A stretch of DNA of 39,057 nt from an uncultured SAR116 cluster alpha proteobacterium (GCA_902547925.1 CACCQD010000015.1:1-39057), one strand, 5' to 3'. Positions 8,853 through 18,941 are shown, numbered from the stretch's first letter. Translations and numbers: made by a program. Notes: generated by a model not told the origin, from the sequence alone.

Positions 8853-9055
8853 CGAGTCCAACCGTCTCCGTGATCTACGGCACTGCCCCTGTTTCGAGGG
8901 AGGACACCGCCGCGTCAATCATTAACCCCTCACCAACAATCTCCTATGCGAAGGCCTCATGCAGTCACAAAGGTGGGGTGACTGTCTGCCCTGCCCGCCT
9001 GTGTCTGCATGCTGCCATCGACCCCAACTGAAAATCGACGGCACGATGGCCGCGA

Positions 9056-10744
9056 TCATTTCGGGGTCTGGACTGTGGTCGAGAACACTCCTGATTTTCC
9101 GCTGACGAGGTTTAAGAGCTCCTCCAGTTGCCGACTGGCGTCTTCACTGGAAAGAGAGGCCGGGTCACACCCGAGCCGCGCCCTCATTTCATCCCCGGAC
9201 AGCGCTGCTACCTGTTCTGTCAACTTCAAGCATTGTAAATGATAGGTTAACGCCGCCGCGTCAAGGTCCGGATCACTAATAACGGCGTCAATCGCCGCTT
9301 TTTTTAGCGATTCGAGGCCGGCATCGCCCGACTCCATCGACAGTAATTGCTCATATATGCCCGAAATCAGCTGTGGATGCGCCAGACACAGCGCCAGAAC
9401 AGCGCTATGGCGGTTGATCATTCCGGCACGTGGCCGGCGCACCGGCATACGTCGCACTGGCGCGGCACCCCCCTGCTGGCGGCCCGCACTGCGCATCGCG
9501 GCAATGCGTGATTCGATTTCGTCAGCATAGGCGCTGCGCACATGATTATTGCCGATCAGACGAACCTGGCCGCGGATTTCTTGCCAGAAGCGCGCCCGTG
9601 ATTCGGGCTGGCGCAAATCATGCTGACCAACGAGCGCGTCCCACAGGCTGTCAACGAGTGAGCGAGCCACCGCCAGCAGCTTCAAGAAGCCGTCATTGCC
9701 GGTCTCACGCAGAACATCATCGGGGTCCTTGCCCTCGGGCATGACAGCTAGACGCGCCGATTTGCCCGGGGTCATAAGTGGCAATATCCGCTCAAGCGCA
9801 AGCATCTGGGCACGTTGGCCGGCGGCATCCCCATCAAAGCACAGGATCGGCTCATCGTGCAGCTTCCACAACAGGGCGATCTGTTCCTCGGTCAGCGCGG
9901 TCCCGAGCGGGGCCACCGCCGCAGCTGTGCCGCTGCGCTGGATGGCGATCACATCCATATAGCCCTCACCGACAACGAGCGGCAATTTGCGGCGCAGCCC
10001 CTCGCGCGCCTGAACCAGACCATAGAGAACGGTTTTCTTGGAAAAGGTCGGCCCCTCACCCGAATTCAGATATTTTGGCTGGGCATCGCCAAGCGCCCGA
10101 GCGCCAAAGGCAATCACCCGGCCCTGTTGATTCTCAATCGGAAACATAACCCGGTTGCGGAAATAATCGAACAGCGAGCCATCGCGGTCAGATTTTCTGA
10201 TCACCCCGGCAGCCAGCATGTCGGCATCGCTGAACCCACGTGCTGCAAGCGCCGCCCGCAACCCCCCGCGCGGCGCATAACCAAGCCGAAAGGTGCTGAT
10301 TGTCTCGGCGGCAAGCCCGCGATGGCGGATATAGCGTGCCGCGTCCTGGCCATCATCACGGCCAAGCGCGTCCTGAAAAAAGCGCGTGGTTGTCTCCAGA
10401 ATATCGAGAGCGGCCTTGCGCTGCTGCGCCTTGGCCGGGTCCTGGGACGTACTGTGCGGCACCGAAATGCCGGCCATATCGGCAAGCCGCTCAACCGCCT
10501 CCATGAATTCAAGGCCGTCAGTCTCACGCAGGAAGGAAATAGCATCACCATGAACACCGCAGCCAAAACAATGGTAAAAGCCATCATCATCAACCACCGA
10601 AAAAGACGGTGTCTTTTCCGAGTGGAAGGGGCACAGGCCGGTAAAGCGCCGGCCTTTGCGGATCAACTTGACGCGCTTGCCGATGACGTCGGACAGCGGA
10701 ATGCGCTGGCGCAGATCCTCGATGAATTCCGGTGGCACTGCCAT
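9056..10744 (-). CDS. dnaG: DNA primase DnaG
   Basis: The replication primase that makes RNA primers at the fork, about 562 residues. The CHC2 zinc finger is at the N-terminus with C38, H41, C59 and C62 (CPFH and CFGC). The catalytic core follows, then the Toprim domain with LVVGEGYMDVIAIQ and the metal-binding DGDAAGQRA. The C-terminal helicase-binding part is poorly conserved, as usual. The start at 10744 (MAVPPEFIEDLRQRIPLSDV) has AGGAACC upstream; the frame runs back to 10804 without homology. It lies between yqeY and rpoD, probably in one transcript with rpoD. Confidence 0.97.
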   Translation of the reverse strand: MAVPPEFIEDLRQRIPLSDVIGKRVKLIRKGRRFTGLCPFHSEKTPSFSVVDDDGFYHCFGCGVHGDAISFLRETDGLEFMEAVERLADMAGISVPHSTSQDPAKAQQRKAALDILETTTRFFQDALGRDDGQDAARYIRHRGLAAETISTFRLGYAPRGGLRAALAARGFSDADMLAAGVIRKSDRDGSLFDYFRNRVMFPIENQQGRVIAFGARALGDAQPKYLNSGEGPTFSKKTVLYGLVQAREGLRRKLPLVVGEGYMDVIAIQRSGTAAAVAPLGTALTEEQIALLWKLHDEPILCFDGDAAGQRAQMLALERILPLMTPGKSARLAVMPEGKDPDDVLRETGNDGFLKLLAVARSLVDSLWDALVGQHDLRQPESRARFWQEIRGQVRLIGNNHVRSAYADEIESRIAAMRSAGRQQGGAAPVRRMPVRRPRAGMINRHSAVLALCLAHPQLISGIYEQLLSMESGDAGLESLKKAAIDAVISDPDLDAAALTYHLQCLKLTEQVAALSGDEMRARLGCDPASLSSEDASRQLEELLNLVSGKSGVFSTTVQTPK

Positions 10745-10917
10745 CTTTGAAGGTTCCTGAACGTGCGGCGTAAAAAGCGGAGTGATGATGATAGCGCGCC
10801 GCACCCGATCACGCCAGATGGCAACCGGGCCGCATCAGATATTTTCGGTGCCAGATTTTGGTGGTTTAGGTGAGTTTTGGTATCTGGAGTGATCCTCAGG
10901 CGCGACAGCGCGGCAGA

Positions 10918-11373
10918 TCAATCCATCAGCGCCGCTTTGACGGCTTTGCTGGCGGCAGAGAAATCCATCTGGCCGGCATAGCCATTTTTCAGGTATGCCA
11001 TGACCTGACCCATATCCTTGACCGAAATGGCCCCGGTTTCGGCAATCGCCAGATCGATCGCTGCCTGCATGCCAGCCTGATCAAGCTGCTGCGGTAGGAA
11101 TTGCTGGATAATTGCAATCTCCTTCTCCTCTGTTTCGGCAAGTTCAGGGCGATCACCATCACGGTACATCTTTGCCGACTCTTTCCGCTGTTTGATCATG
11201 GTCTGCAACAGGCCAAGAATATTATCATCGGAAATGCCCTCAGCATTGCCATTCGAGCGGGCGGCGATATCACGATCTTTGAGAGCTGCACTGATCAGGC
11301 GCATGGTGCCAAGTGCAACTTGGTCCTTTGCCTTCAACGCCTCTTTCATCGCAGTTGAAATTTCTTCACGCAT
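10918..11373 (-). CDS. yqeY: GatB/YqeY domain protein
   Basis: A 151-residue protein that is entirely a YqeY domain, an all-helical fold also found at the C-terminus of GatB. Recognisable segments are MREEISTAMKEALKAKD at the start, TMIKQRKESAKMY in the middle and QVMAYLKNGYAGQMDFSAAS near the end. Stand-alone YqeY is thought to interact with tRNA or amidotransferase systems, but its biochemical role is not firmly established. AGGATAG precedes the ATG at a good distance. Position upstream of dnaG and divergent from carA is commonly seen in Alphaproteobacteria. Confidence 0.93.
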   Translation of the reverse strand: MREEISTAMKEALKAKDQVALGTMRLISAALKDRDIAARSNGNAEGISDDNILGLLQTMIKQRKESAKMYRDGDRPELAETEEKEIAIIQQFLPQQLDQAGMQAAIDLAIAETGAISVKDMGQVMAYLKNGYAGQMDFSAASKAVKAALMD

Positions 11374-11604
11374 GATCTCGCTATCCTCTTAAACTTAGAC
11401 ACTTATCTTTAGGTACCAAAACACCTTTGCGGTAGAAGTCGAGGCTTTTAACCGCTTCGGGGAAAAGCTGCAAGTCAAACCTTATAGAGATAATTTATTG
11501 GAAAACAGCCAATTTTGCGGCAATGATCGCCAAAGCGTTTTGAAGCACCCGACAGAATGCCAGAAAAATCAGCAGCGATCAGGGACAATCCCGCGTCTGG
11601 AGGC

Positions 11605-11633
11605 TTGACCCGAGAGGGGGGCTCTTGTATCAC
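11605..11633 (+). promoter_or_regulatory. Candidate carAB promoter with imperfect palindrome in spacer
   Basis: TTGACC (11605-11610) and TATCAC (11628-11633) are 17 bases apart. The spacer starts CGAGAG and ends CTCTTG, an imperfect palindrome that could be an operator. The -10 match is poor, so the call is tentative. Confidence 0.3.
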
Positions 11634-11672
11634 AACAGCCGATTGCGTCCCACCCGAGTCCGGTGACAAAAT

Positions 11673-11723
11673 ATGTCCGATGACAGCAGATGTCGGATAT
11701 CAAAAGATGTCGGATGACAATGG
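11673..11723 (+). repeat. 17-nt tandem repeat, 3 copies, in carA leader
   Basis: Three 17-nt units: atgtccgatgacagcag, atgtcggatatcaaaag and atgtcggatgacaatgg, contiguous. They end 48 bases before the carA start. Confidence 0.85.
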
Positions 11724-11771
11724 GCCGGGGATGCGGGCACATGGTCACATCATCGAATGGCAAGGGAATCA

Positions 11772-12965
11772 ATGGGGCAGACGACGCACTCTGGCCAGAA
11801 TTTTGCTGCGCTTCGCGCCGCGCGGGAAACCCCGACGGCAGTCCTCGTTCTCGCTGATGGAACGGTCTTTTCAGGTATCGGGTTTGGCGCCGCAACGACA
11901 AATGTCGGAGAGGTCTGCTTCAACACCTCGATGACCGGCTATCAGGAAATCATGACAGATCCCTCCTATGCCGGGCAGATCATCACTTTCACCTTTCCGC
12001 ATATTGGTAATGTTGGCGCCAACACCAATGATTTCGAGACAGACCGGCCGGCCGCCCTCGGCATGATCACACGCCAGCCGGTGACACAGCCGGCAAGCTG
12101 GCGCGCCGAGAGCCATCTTGGTGACTGGCTGGCAGCGTATAATCTGCCCGCCATTGCCGGCATTGATACGCGCGCACTTACCCGTCGCATCCGCGACTCC
12201 GGCGCGCCGCACGGGGTTCTGTGCCATGCGCCGGACGGCATTATAGATATTGACGCGCTGATCAGCCTTGCCGCCAGCTGGCCTGGCCTGACCGGGATGG
12301 ATCTGGCAAGCGACGTGACCGCAAGCGCCACCCGTGGCTGGCGTGATGGAAGCTGGGACATGACCACAGCCACGCACCGGCAGACCGATGCCACCTTTTC
12401 GGTGGTGGCGATGGATTTTGGCTGCAAGCAGAATATCCTGCGCTGTCTAACCGATGCCGGATGCGAGGTGACGGTGGTGCCAGCCGATACCAGCGCCGCC
12501 AAGATCATGGCGCTGCGCCCGGATGGCGTGTTCCTGTCAAATGGCCCAGGCGACCCGGCCGCAACCGCCGCCTATGCCGGACCGGAGGTTGCCAGCCTGA
12601 TTGACGCCGAGATGCCGATGTTCGGCATCTGTATTGGGCATCAGTTGATGGCGCTGGCGATGGGGGCAAAGACGCACAAGATGGAACGCGGCCATCGCGG
12701 TGCCAATCATCCAGTCAAGGATCTGGCAAGCGGCAAGATCGAAATCACCAGTCAGAATCATGGCTTTGTGGTCGATCCCGACAGCCTGCCGGACACGCTG
12801 GAGGTCTCGCATATCTCGCTGTTTGACCAGTCAATCGAAGGGCTGCGGCACAAAAAAAAACCGGCTTTTTGTGTGCAATATCACCCGGAATCGTCACCCG
12901 GGCCGCATGACAGCCGCTATCTGTTCACGAGGTTTACCGATCTGATGAAAGCCAGAAAGAGCTAG
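11772..12965 (+). CDS. carA: Carbamoyl-phosphate synthase small subunit CarA
   Basis: The glutaminase subunit (397 residues) that supplies ammonia to CarB for carbamoyl phosphate, used in pyrimidine and arginine synthesis. The N-terminal CPSase small-chain domain carries [20 protein letters not shown]. The C-terminal class I amidotransferase has nucleophile C287 in [14 protein letters not shown] and the His-Glu pair in [13 protein letters not shown]. The start at 11772 sits just after AAGGGA; an in-frame ATG at 11757 is possible but lacks a site. A run of nine A at 12852-12860 encodes three lysines and is in frame. The stop codon is two bases from the carB start, implying coupled translation. 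Confidence 0.96.
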   Translation: MGQTTHSGQNFAALRAARETPTAVLVLADGTVFSGIGFGAATTNVGEVCFNTSMTGYQEIMTDPSYAGQIITFTFPHIGNVGANTNDFETDRPAALGMITRQPVTQPASWRAESHLGDWLAAYNLPAIAGIDTRALTRRIRDSGAPHGVLCHAPDGIIDIDALISLAASWPGLTGMDLASDVTASATRGWRDGSWDMTTATHRQTDATFSVVAMDFGCKQNILRCLTDAGCEVTVVPADTSAAKIMALRPDGVFLSNGPGDPAATAAYAGPEVASLIDAEMPMFGICIGHQLMALAMGAKTHKMERGHRGANHPVKDLASGKIEITSQNHGFVVDPDSLPDTLEVSHISLFDQSIEGLRHKKKPAFCVQYHPESSPGPHDSRYLFTRFTDLMKARKS

Positions 12966-12967
12966 CG

Positions 12968-15900
12968 ATGCCACGCCGCACTGATATCGAATCCATCCTG
13001 ATCATTGGTGCCGGACCGATCATCATCGGTCAGGCCTGTGAGTTCGACTATTCTGGGGCGCAGGCCTGCAAAGCGCTGAAAGCCGATGGCTATCGCGTCA
13101 TTCTGGTCAATTCCAACCCAGCAACGATCATGACCGACCCGGAAATGGCCGACGCCACCTATATCGAACCAATCACGCCGGGGACCGTGGCGCAGATCAT
13201 CGCTGCCGAGAAACCGGACGCGCTGTTGCCGACAATGGGCGGCCAGACCGCGCTGAACACGGCGCTATCGCTTTATAATAATGGCATGCTGGAAAAACAT
13301 GGTGTCGAGATGATCGGTGCGCGCACCGAATCCATCGAGATGGCCGAGGACCGTGAGCTGTTCCGCATGGCGATGGGCCGGATTGGGCTGGAATGCGCAC
13401 GCGCGCAGACAGTTGATAATTTTGAGGACGCTTTGGCCGGGCTGGATTTTGTCGGGCTGCCAGCGATCATCCGCCCCTCTTTCACGCTTGGCGGTGAAGG
13501 CGGTGGCATCGCCTATAACCGCAGCGAGTTTGAAGAGATCGTGCGCAACGGCCTGCGGCTCTCGCCGGTGAGTGAGGTGCTGATCGAGGAATCGGTGCTT
13601 GGCTGGAAAGAGTTCGAGATGGAGGTGGTGCGCGACACCGCCGATAATTGCATCATCATCTGTTCAATCGAGAATATCGACCCTATGGGCGTGCATACCG
13701 GAGATTCGATCACCGTTGCGCCGGCGCTGACGCTGACTGACAAGGAATATCAGGCGTTGCGCGACGCCTCGCTGGCCGTGCTGCGGGAGATTGGCGTCGA
13801 TACGGGCGGCTCGAATGTGCAGTTCGCCGTCTGTCCCGATAGTGGCCGCATTCTGGTGATCGAGATGAACCCCCGAGTCAGCCGTTCCTCGGCGCTGGCG
13901 TCCAAGGCGACAGGCTTTCCGATTGCTAAGGTGGCGGCAAAGCTGGCGGTTGGCTATACGCTGGATGAATTGACGAATGACATTACCGGCGTGACGCCAG
14001 CCAGTTTTGAACCGACAATCGATTATGTGGTGACAAAAATCCCGCGCTTCACCTTCGAGAAATTCGCCAGTGCCGAAGCCAAATTATCGACATCAATGAA
14101 ATCGGTCGGCGAAGCCATGGCGGTTGGCCGCTCGTTCGAGGAAAGCCTGCAAAAAGCACTGCGGTCGATGGAAACCGACCTGTCCGGGCTGGACGAGGTG
14201 GAAATGCCAGCCCTTGATGGGACGCTTGGCGAGGATCCACGGCGCGGCTGGCTTGGCGAGCTGGTGCCGTTTCGCATCCTGCGGATCGCCCAGGCAATCC
14301 GGTCGGGCATGGCGATGGATGAATTGCAGGCTACAACCAGATGGGACAAATGGTTCATAGAGCGGATCGCGGCCATCATCGACACCGAGGCGATGGTCAT
14401 GGCCGAGGGTGTGCCGGATGATGCGGTGGCGCTGGGAAATCTGAAATCAATGGGCTTTTCTGATGCGCGGCTGGCCACGTTGGCGGGCGAGAGCGCGGCA
14501 GATGTGATGGCGAAACGCCATGCCGCCGGGATCACCCCTATTTTCAAGCGGATTGATACCTGCGCCGCCGAATTTGCCTCCGACACCGCCTATATGTATT
14601 CAAGCTATGAGACCGCCGTCAACGCCGAATGCGAAGCCGCGCCATCAGGCCGCAAGAAAGTGGTAATCCTGGGGGGTGGCCCAAACCGGATCGGCCAGGG
14701 AATCGAGTTTGACTATTGCTGTGTGCATGCCTGTTACGCGCTGGCTGATGCCGGCTATGAGACAATCATGATCAACTGCAACCCGGAAACGGTGTCGACC
14801 GATTATGACACTTCTGACCGGCTGTATTTCGAGCCTCTGACAGACGAGGATGTGATCGAGGTGATCCGCCGCGAACAGCAGAATGGCGAGCTACATGGGG
14901 TGATTGTTCAGCTTGGTGGCCAGACGCCGCTGAAGATTGCCGCTGCGCTCGAGAATGCGGGGATTCCGATTCTGGGGACAAGCCCGGATGCGATCGACCT
15001 TGCTGAGGACCGTGAGCGCTTTCAGCAGCTGTTGCAAAGGCTGGCGCTGTTGCAGCCGGAAAACGGCATCGCCCATTCCGCAGAGGAAGCCCGTGAGATT
15101 GTCGCGCGCGTCGGTCTGCCGGTGGTGATCCGACCGTCCTATGTGCTGGGGGGGGCGGGCCATGGAAGTGGTGCATCATCTGTCCGATCTGGAGCGCTAT
15201 ATGCGTGATGCGGTCATTGTTTCAGGCGACAATCCGGTGTTGATTGACCGGTTCCTAAACAACGCCATCGAGGTGGATGTCGATGCGTTGTGTGATGGCA
15301 TGGATGTCTATATCGGCGGAATTATGGAACATATCGAGGAAGCTGGCATCCATTCTGGCGATTCTGCCTGCTCACTGCCGCCGCAGAATTTGTCGGCCGC
15401 GCTGCTTGCTGAGTTGCGCCGCCAGACAGAGGCGTTGGCGCGCGCGCTCAATGTTGTCGGGCTAATAAATGTGCAGTTCGCGATCAAGGGTGAGGATATC
15501 TATCTGCTCGAGGTCAACCCGCGTGGCAGTCGCACGGTGCCATTTGTCGCCAAGACAACAGGGGTGCCGCTGGCGAAGATTGCGGCACGCGTGATGGCCG
15601 GCGAAAAGCTGTCCGATTTCAATCTGTTGGAGATTACGCTGACGCATGTCGCGGTAAAGGAAGCTGTTTTCCCGTTCGCCCGCTTCCCTGGAGTCGATGT
15701 GTTCCTTGGACCTGAGATGAAATCAACCGGCGAGGTGATGGGAATCGACAGCGATTTTGGCCGCGCTTTTGCGAAAAGCCAGCTGGGATCAGGGACAATT
15801 CTGCCAACCGAGGGCACGGTCTTTATCTCGGTCAAGGATGAGGACAAGCCGGCCTTTATTCCCATCTGCCGTGATCTGGTCGATGCCGGCTTTACAATCA

Positions 15901-16217
15901 TCGCCACCGGTGGCACCACCACCTCGTTGCAGGAGGCCGGTGTGCCGGCGACCCGGATCAACAAGGTGATGGAAGGCCGCCCACACGCCGTCGATGCGAT
16001 GCTGTCTGGCGATATACAGTTGGTGCTGAACACCGCCAAGGGGGCCGGCGCGATCAAGGATAGTTTCTCGCTGCGCCACACCGCGCTGACCAACAATATT
16101 CCCTATTACACTACTGTTTCGGGAAGCCGCGCCGCCGGACAGGCGATCCGCGCCATGCAGCAGGGCGATATTGGTGTGCGCACCCTGCAGGATTTTCTGA
16201 CCGATATTGCATCTTGA
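12968..16217 (+). CDS. carB: Carbamoyl-phosphate synthase large subunit CarB, frameshifted
   Basis: The synthetase subunit, about 1082 residues if repaired, matches normal CarB length. The first frame (12968 to about 15155) covers the first ATP-grasp half ([20 protein letters not shown]), the oligomerisation domain, and the beginning of the second ATP-grasp half ([20 protein letters not shown]). The second frame (about 15148-16217) continues from [16 protein letters not shown] through the end of the second ATP-grasp ([14 protein letters not shown]) to the C-terminal MGS-like regulatory domain ([15 protein letters not shown]). They join as [11 protein letters not shown] if one G is removed from the eight-G run at 15148-15155. 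As written the first frame stops at 15208. Because CarB is normally essential without supplements, a sequencing artefact or productive slippage at the G run is more likely than true loss. Confidence 0.93.
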
Positions 16218-16360
16218 GGTAATCTTGAACGGTGCCATAATGGCAGCAAGACGCGGGCGATCAGGCAGTGAAAATTGTTTGTGTGGCTATGGGCTTTGCT
16301 ATGGGCGTCGGGTCATATTTGGCAGGGCCATTGGCGATAGAAAATAAGTGATAGGGCGAG

Positions 16361-16855
16361 ATGGAAAAGATACCCTTTACCCCACAGGGGCTGGAAACAA
16401 TCAAGACAGAGCTGGCGCATCTGAAAAACACCGAGCGTCTGGCTGTGATCAACGCCATCTCCGTAGCGCGTGAGCATGGCGATCTGTCAGAAAATGCCGA
16501 ATATCATGCCGCGCGTGAACGCCAATCCTTTATCGAGGGCCGGATTTCCGAGCTTGAGGATGTGACCAGCCGCGCCGAGGTGATCGACGCGGAAAAGCTG
16601 ACCGGCGAGCGCGTAACATTCGGCACCAGCGTTGGCGTTGCCGATGAGGAAACCGACGAGGAGTCGGTGTTTCACATTGTCGGCCCCTATGAGGCCGATA
16701 CCTCACGCGGGCTGGTCTCGACCTCCTCGCCAATTGCCCGGGGGCTGATCGGCAAGAGCATCGGTGACTCTGCCGAGGTGCATACGCCGGGCGGCACGAA
16801 AAGCTATGAGATCATCTCTATCGAGCTGTTTGATATGGACAGGGTGATTGCCTGA
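16361..16855 (+). CDS. greA: Transcription elongation factor GreA
   Basis: A 164-residue transcript-cleavage factor that rescues backtracked RNA polymerase through the secondary channel. The N-terminal coiled coil carries the acidic tip signature in AREHGDLSENAEYHAARE, and the C-terminal FKBP-like domain contains ISTSSPIARGLIGKSIGDS-type residues (here VSTSSPIARGLIGKSIGDSA). AGGGCGAG precedes the ATG. It follows carB on the same strand, a common alphaproteobacterial order. The 143-base spacer holds a GTG-started 27-codon frame (16268-16351) with weak support. Confidence 0.96.
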   Translation: MEKIPFTPQGLETIKTELAHLKNTERLAVINAISVAREHGDLSENAEYHAARERQSFIEGRISELEDVTSRAEVIDAEKLTGERVTFGTSVGVADEETDEESVFHIVGPYEADTSRGLVSTSSPIARGLIGKSIGDSAEVHTPGGTKSYEIISIELFDMDRVIA

Positions 16856-17049
16856 CCGGCCGCCTGCCGCAAGCCTAAATGACGGGTGGATGAGCGGCAT
16901 AGGTGAGTGGTGGATGATTGGCGGATATACGGTAGCCCCAGCAGTGGGACTGTTTTTTGGCAGTAAATTTTGAGCCAATGACCCAGCCTGTTAACGAATA
17001 ATTTACGAGTGTCCTGTTACTTTCCTCCAATCAACAGGGGGAGAAATAA

Positions 17050-18381
17050 ATGGCGCGCTGGAATGAGCTTGAATGGAAAGACGATGTATATGCTACAGCG
17101 GATATCTGGAAGGAGCAGTGTTTCCTGAACGATACCGCGTTGTTCAATGATAAGTCGATTTGGACGCAGGAAAACTTCGAGAAACTGAAGGCGTTTTCCA
17201 TTGATGATCCAATTCTTGGTGGAGGCAGCTTTGAGGAAAAACTGAAAGAGCGGTTATCAAAGGCAACGGACCGGGCGATCTCTTCCAATTGAGCCCTGAG
17301 TTGATATGGTTCACGCATCTGATATCTACTGCTATAGGACCAAAAACGAAAAAGGGCTACATCGGTCTTGTAATTTCACCGGCAGTATTTTCACCGGAAT
17401 CAAGGGAGCAATTTCTGTTTGAACAGGTTTTGAGCGGAATTGCCAATCCAGAGCGAGAATACATCCGAAACAAATACACCTTTTGCGTTTATCTCGTGAT
17501 CATGATGAGCCACTGGAAATCATTGCCGCAAAATGAGCGAAATACATTTCGAGGTGACGATAAATCTTGGCGTTTTGCCGAATGGTGGGATGTTATCTGG
17601 GACAGTAATTTCGATGATTTACGGAAAGAGTTATGCCCCCAATTACCAAGAGATAAGTTCAAAAAAACCCATAGATTAGACATTGTTTGATGTTCTTTCT
17701 GTTCCCAGAAAAGTTTGAACGTATTGTTGCCAACTCAGATAAAAAACTAATCTGTCGTGATTTGCACAGTTGGGTTCATTCGAGTGATCTTCATAAGTTC
17801 TTGGGCGGTGACGGTCTGGACTCCAGAGTGAGCGTTGATAAATTGAATTTTCAAATTCGACAGGCCTTGGCGCATGATCATGGGCCGAACATCGATTTTT
17901 ATCTTAATTCACTGCAACCCCTCTGGGGTCAAGATGTGTCTCTTCCTGCGCCATCCAACAGGCAAAAAGGGACGCAAAAGTCGCTAGCACATGAGGTGAA
18001 AAACCAAGATGACGATGGCAATCGCTTCGAACATTTTGGACAAAACGAAGCCTACAACAAAAAATGTCCGAGGGTGAGAAAAAACTGTTGCAGCATTTTA
18101 AGCGGGAACGGCGACCGCAGTTGCGCGACATGAAATTGAAATCCGTTATGAGAGAGTTAGGCTTCTTGCAATTGGAGTACTGCGGCACAGCCGCAGAAGC
18201 CCATCCACCAGAATACCGGAAGAGCGTATTTGAGGTTGACAACAGGCGCCTGCTTTCGGAAGCGTCAACCATAAACGGTGTTGATGATCTCGCGTTTCTT
18301 TGTGCCAATTGCCATCGGACCATTCACGTCGACGCTGAGATGCCAGCAGTGGATGTGTTCTGTCGGAAACTTCACGGCTAG
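17050..18381 (+). pseudogene. Decayed McrB-type N-terminal region fused to HNH endonuclease
   Basis: Four consecutive frames (17050-17292, 17289-17690, 17687-18133, 18064-18381) appear to be one gene of about 444 residues interrupted by three single-base losses, each at a short same-base run: near 17290 (TT), near 17686-17688 (TTT) and at 18059-18064 (A6). Repaired, the N-terminal two thirds resembles the region before the AAA+ motor of McrB-like restriction ATPases: WKEQCFLN, SFEEKLKERL, LSPELIWF, LLSGIANP-like LSGIANP, WRFAEWWD and LFPEKFERI. Instead of an AAA+ motor it continues into HNH-type sequence: MSEGEKKLLQHFKRERRPQL, FEVDNRRLLSEAS and LCANCHRTIH. The usual His after EVD is Asn here. 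AAGGGGG-type SD (AGGGGGAG) precedes the ATG. Composition looks lower in GC than greA and the Lrp gene beside it, suggesting transfer. A type IV-like restriction role is inference. Confidence 0.7.
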
Positions 18382-18419
18382 CCATTTCCAACCGCCCTAT
18401 ACCGCCCTGTTCCGGCTGC

Positions 18420-18908
18420 CTAATCCACAACGTCGATGGGGACGCCCGGGAGCGATTTTGCCGAGCGGATGGCAAGCGCCGTTTTGACATGGCTGACATT
18501 CGGCGCGGGGGTGAGCTTGCTGGTCAGGAAACGCTGAAAATCATCCCAGTCATGCGCAACAATCTTCAAGAGGAAATCGGTCTCGCCCATCAACATGTGG
18601 CACTCGCGCACCTGCGGCAAGGCGCTGACCATCTCCTCAAATTCCCGGAGGTCTGATTCCGCCTGGCTGGTCAGCCCGACAAAGGCAAAGACGTTGACCG
18701 AATAGCCAAGCGCATCAGCATCAATATCGGCGTGATAGCCAAGGACAATGCCGCCATCCTCCAGCGCCCGCACTCGGCGTAGACAGGGCGGCGCAGAAAT
18801 GCCGGCGCGTTTGGCCAGCTCCACATTGGTCATCCGGCCATCGCCCTGCAAATCGCTGAGGATCTGCCTGTCGACATCATCGAGTTTGACTTTTCCGTCA
18901 CCAGCCAT
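18420..18908 (-). CDS. Lrp/AsnC-family transcriptional regulator
   Basis: A 162-residue regulator: an N-terminal winged helix-turn-helix (LDDVDRQILSDLQGDGRMTN, then ELAKRAGISAPPCLRRVRAL) and a C-terminal RAM/AsnC ligand-binding domain (FAFVGLTSQAESDLREFEEM, VRECHMLMGETDFLLKI). Members sense amino acids and regulate their metabolism or transport. The start at 18908 (MAGDGKVKLDD) has GGTGGAG close upstream; the frame reaches 19037 without homology. A 2x13-nt repeat (18916-18941) covers the leader. It is divergent from the ELM1-domain gene and convergent with the decayed HNH gene. Its targets are unknown. Confidence 0.92.
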   Translation of the reverse strand: MAGDGKVKLDDVDRQILSDLQGDGRMTNVELAKRAGISAPPCLRRVRALEDGGIVLGYHADIDADALGYSVNVFAFVGLTSQAESDLREFEEMVSALPQVRECHMLMGETDFLLKIVAHDWDDFQRFLTSKLTPAPNVSHVKTALAIRSAKSLPGVPIDVVD

Positions 18909-18915
18909 CTTTCTC

Positions 18916-18941
18916 CACCCGCTTTCTGCACCCGCTTTATC
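18916..18941 (-). repeat. 13-nt direct repeat, 2 copies, before Lrp gene
   Basis: cacccgctttctg and cacccgctttatc, adjacent, seven bases upstream of the Lrp-family start codon. On the coding strand the unit nearest the gene contributes to the GGTGGAG ribosome site. Confidence 0.6.

Larger units (their letters stand above)
11374..11771. other. yqeY-carA divergent intergenic region
   Basis: About 400 bases separate the divergent yqeY and carA start codons. It contains a candidate carA promoter (11605-11633) and the 17-nt repeat (11673-11723). I see no additional gene or recognisable riboswitch here. Promoters for both operons must lie in it. Confidence 0.6.

Noticed and set aside
8125-8925. 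266-codon plus-strand Ser-rich frame
   Set aside because: It is the antisense shadow of the acidic part of rpoD (Asp/Glu codons read as Ser-rich on the other strand).
9815-10750. 311-codon plus-strand frame
   Set aside because: Shadow of dnaG, which is unambiguous on the minus strand.
16268-16351. 27-codon GTG-started frame between carB and greA (MKIVCVAMGFAMGVGSY)
   Set aside because: It looks hydrophobic and could be a small peptide, but it has no ribosome site and no comparison is possible here.
16936-16962. Weak hairpin and T run after greA
   Set aside because: The stem is only four to five base pairs; not convincing as a terminator.
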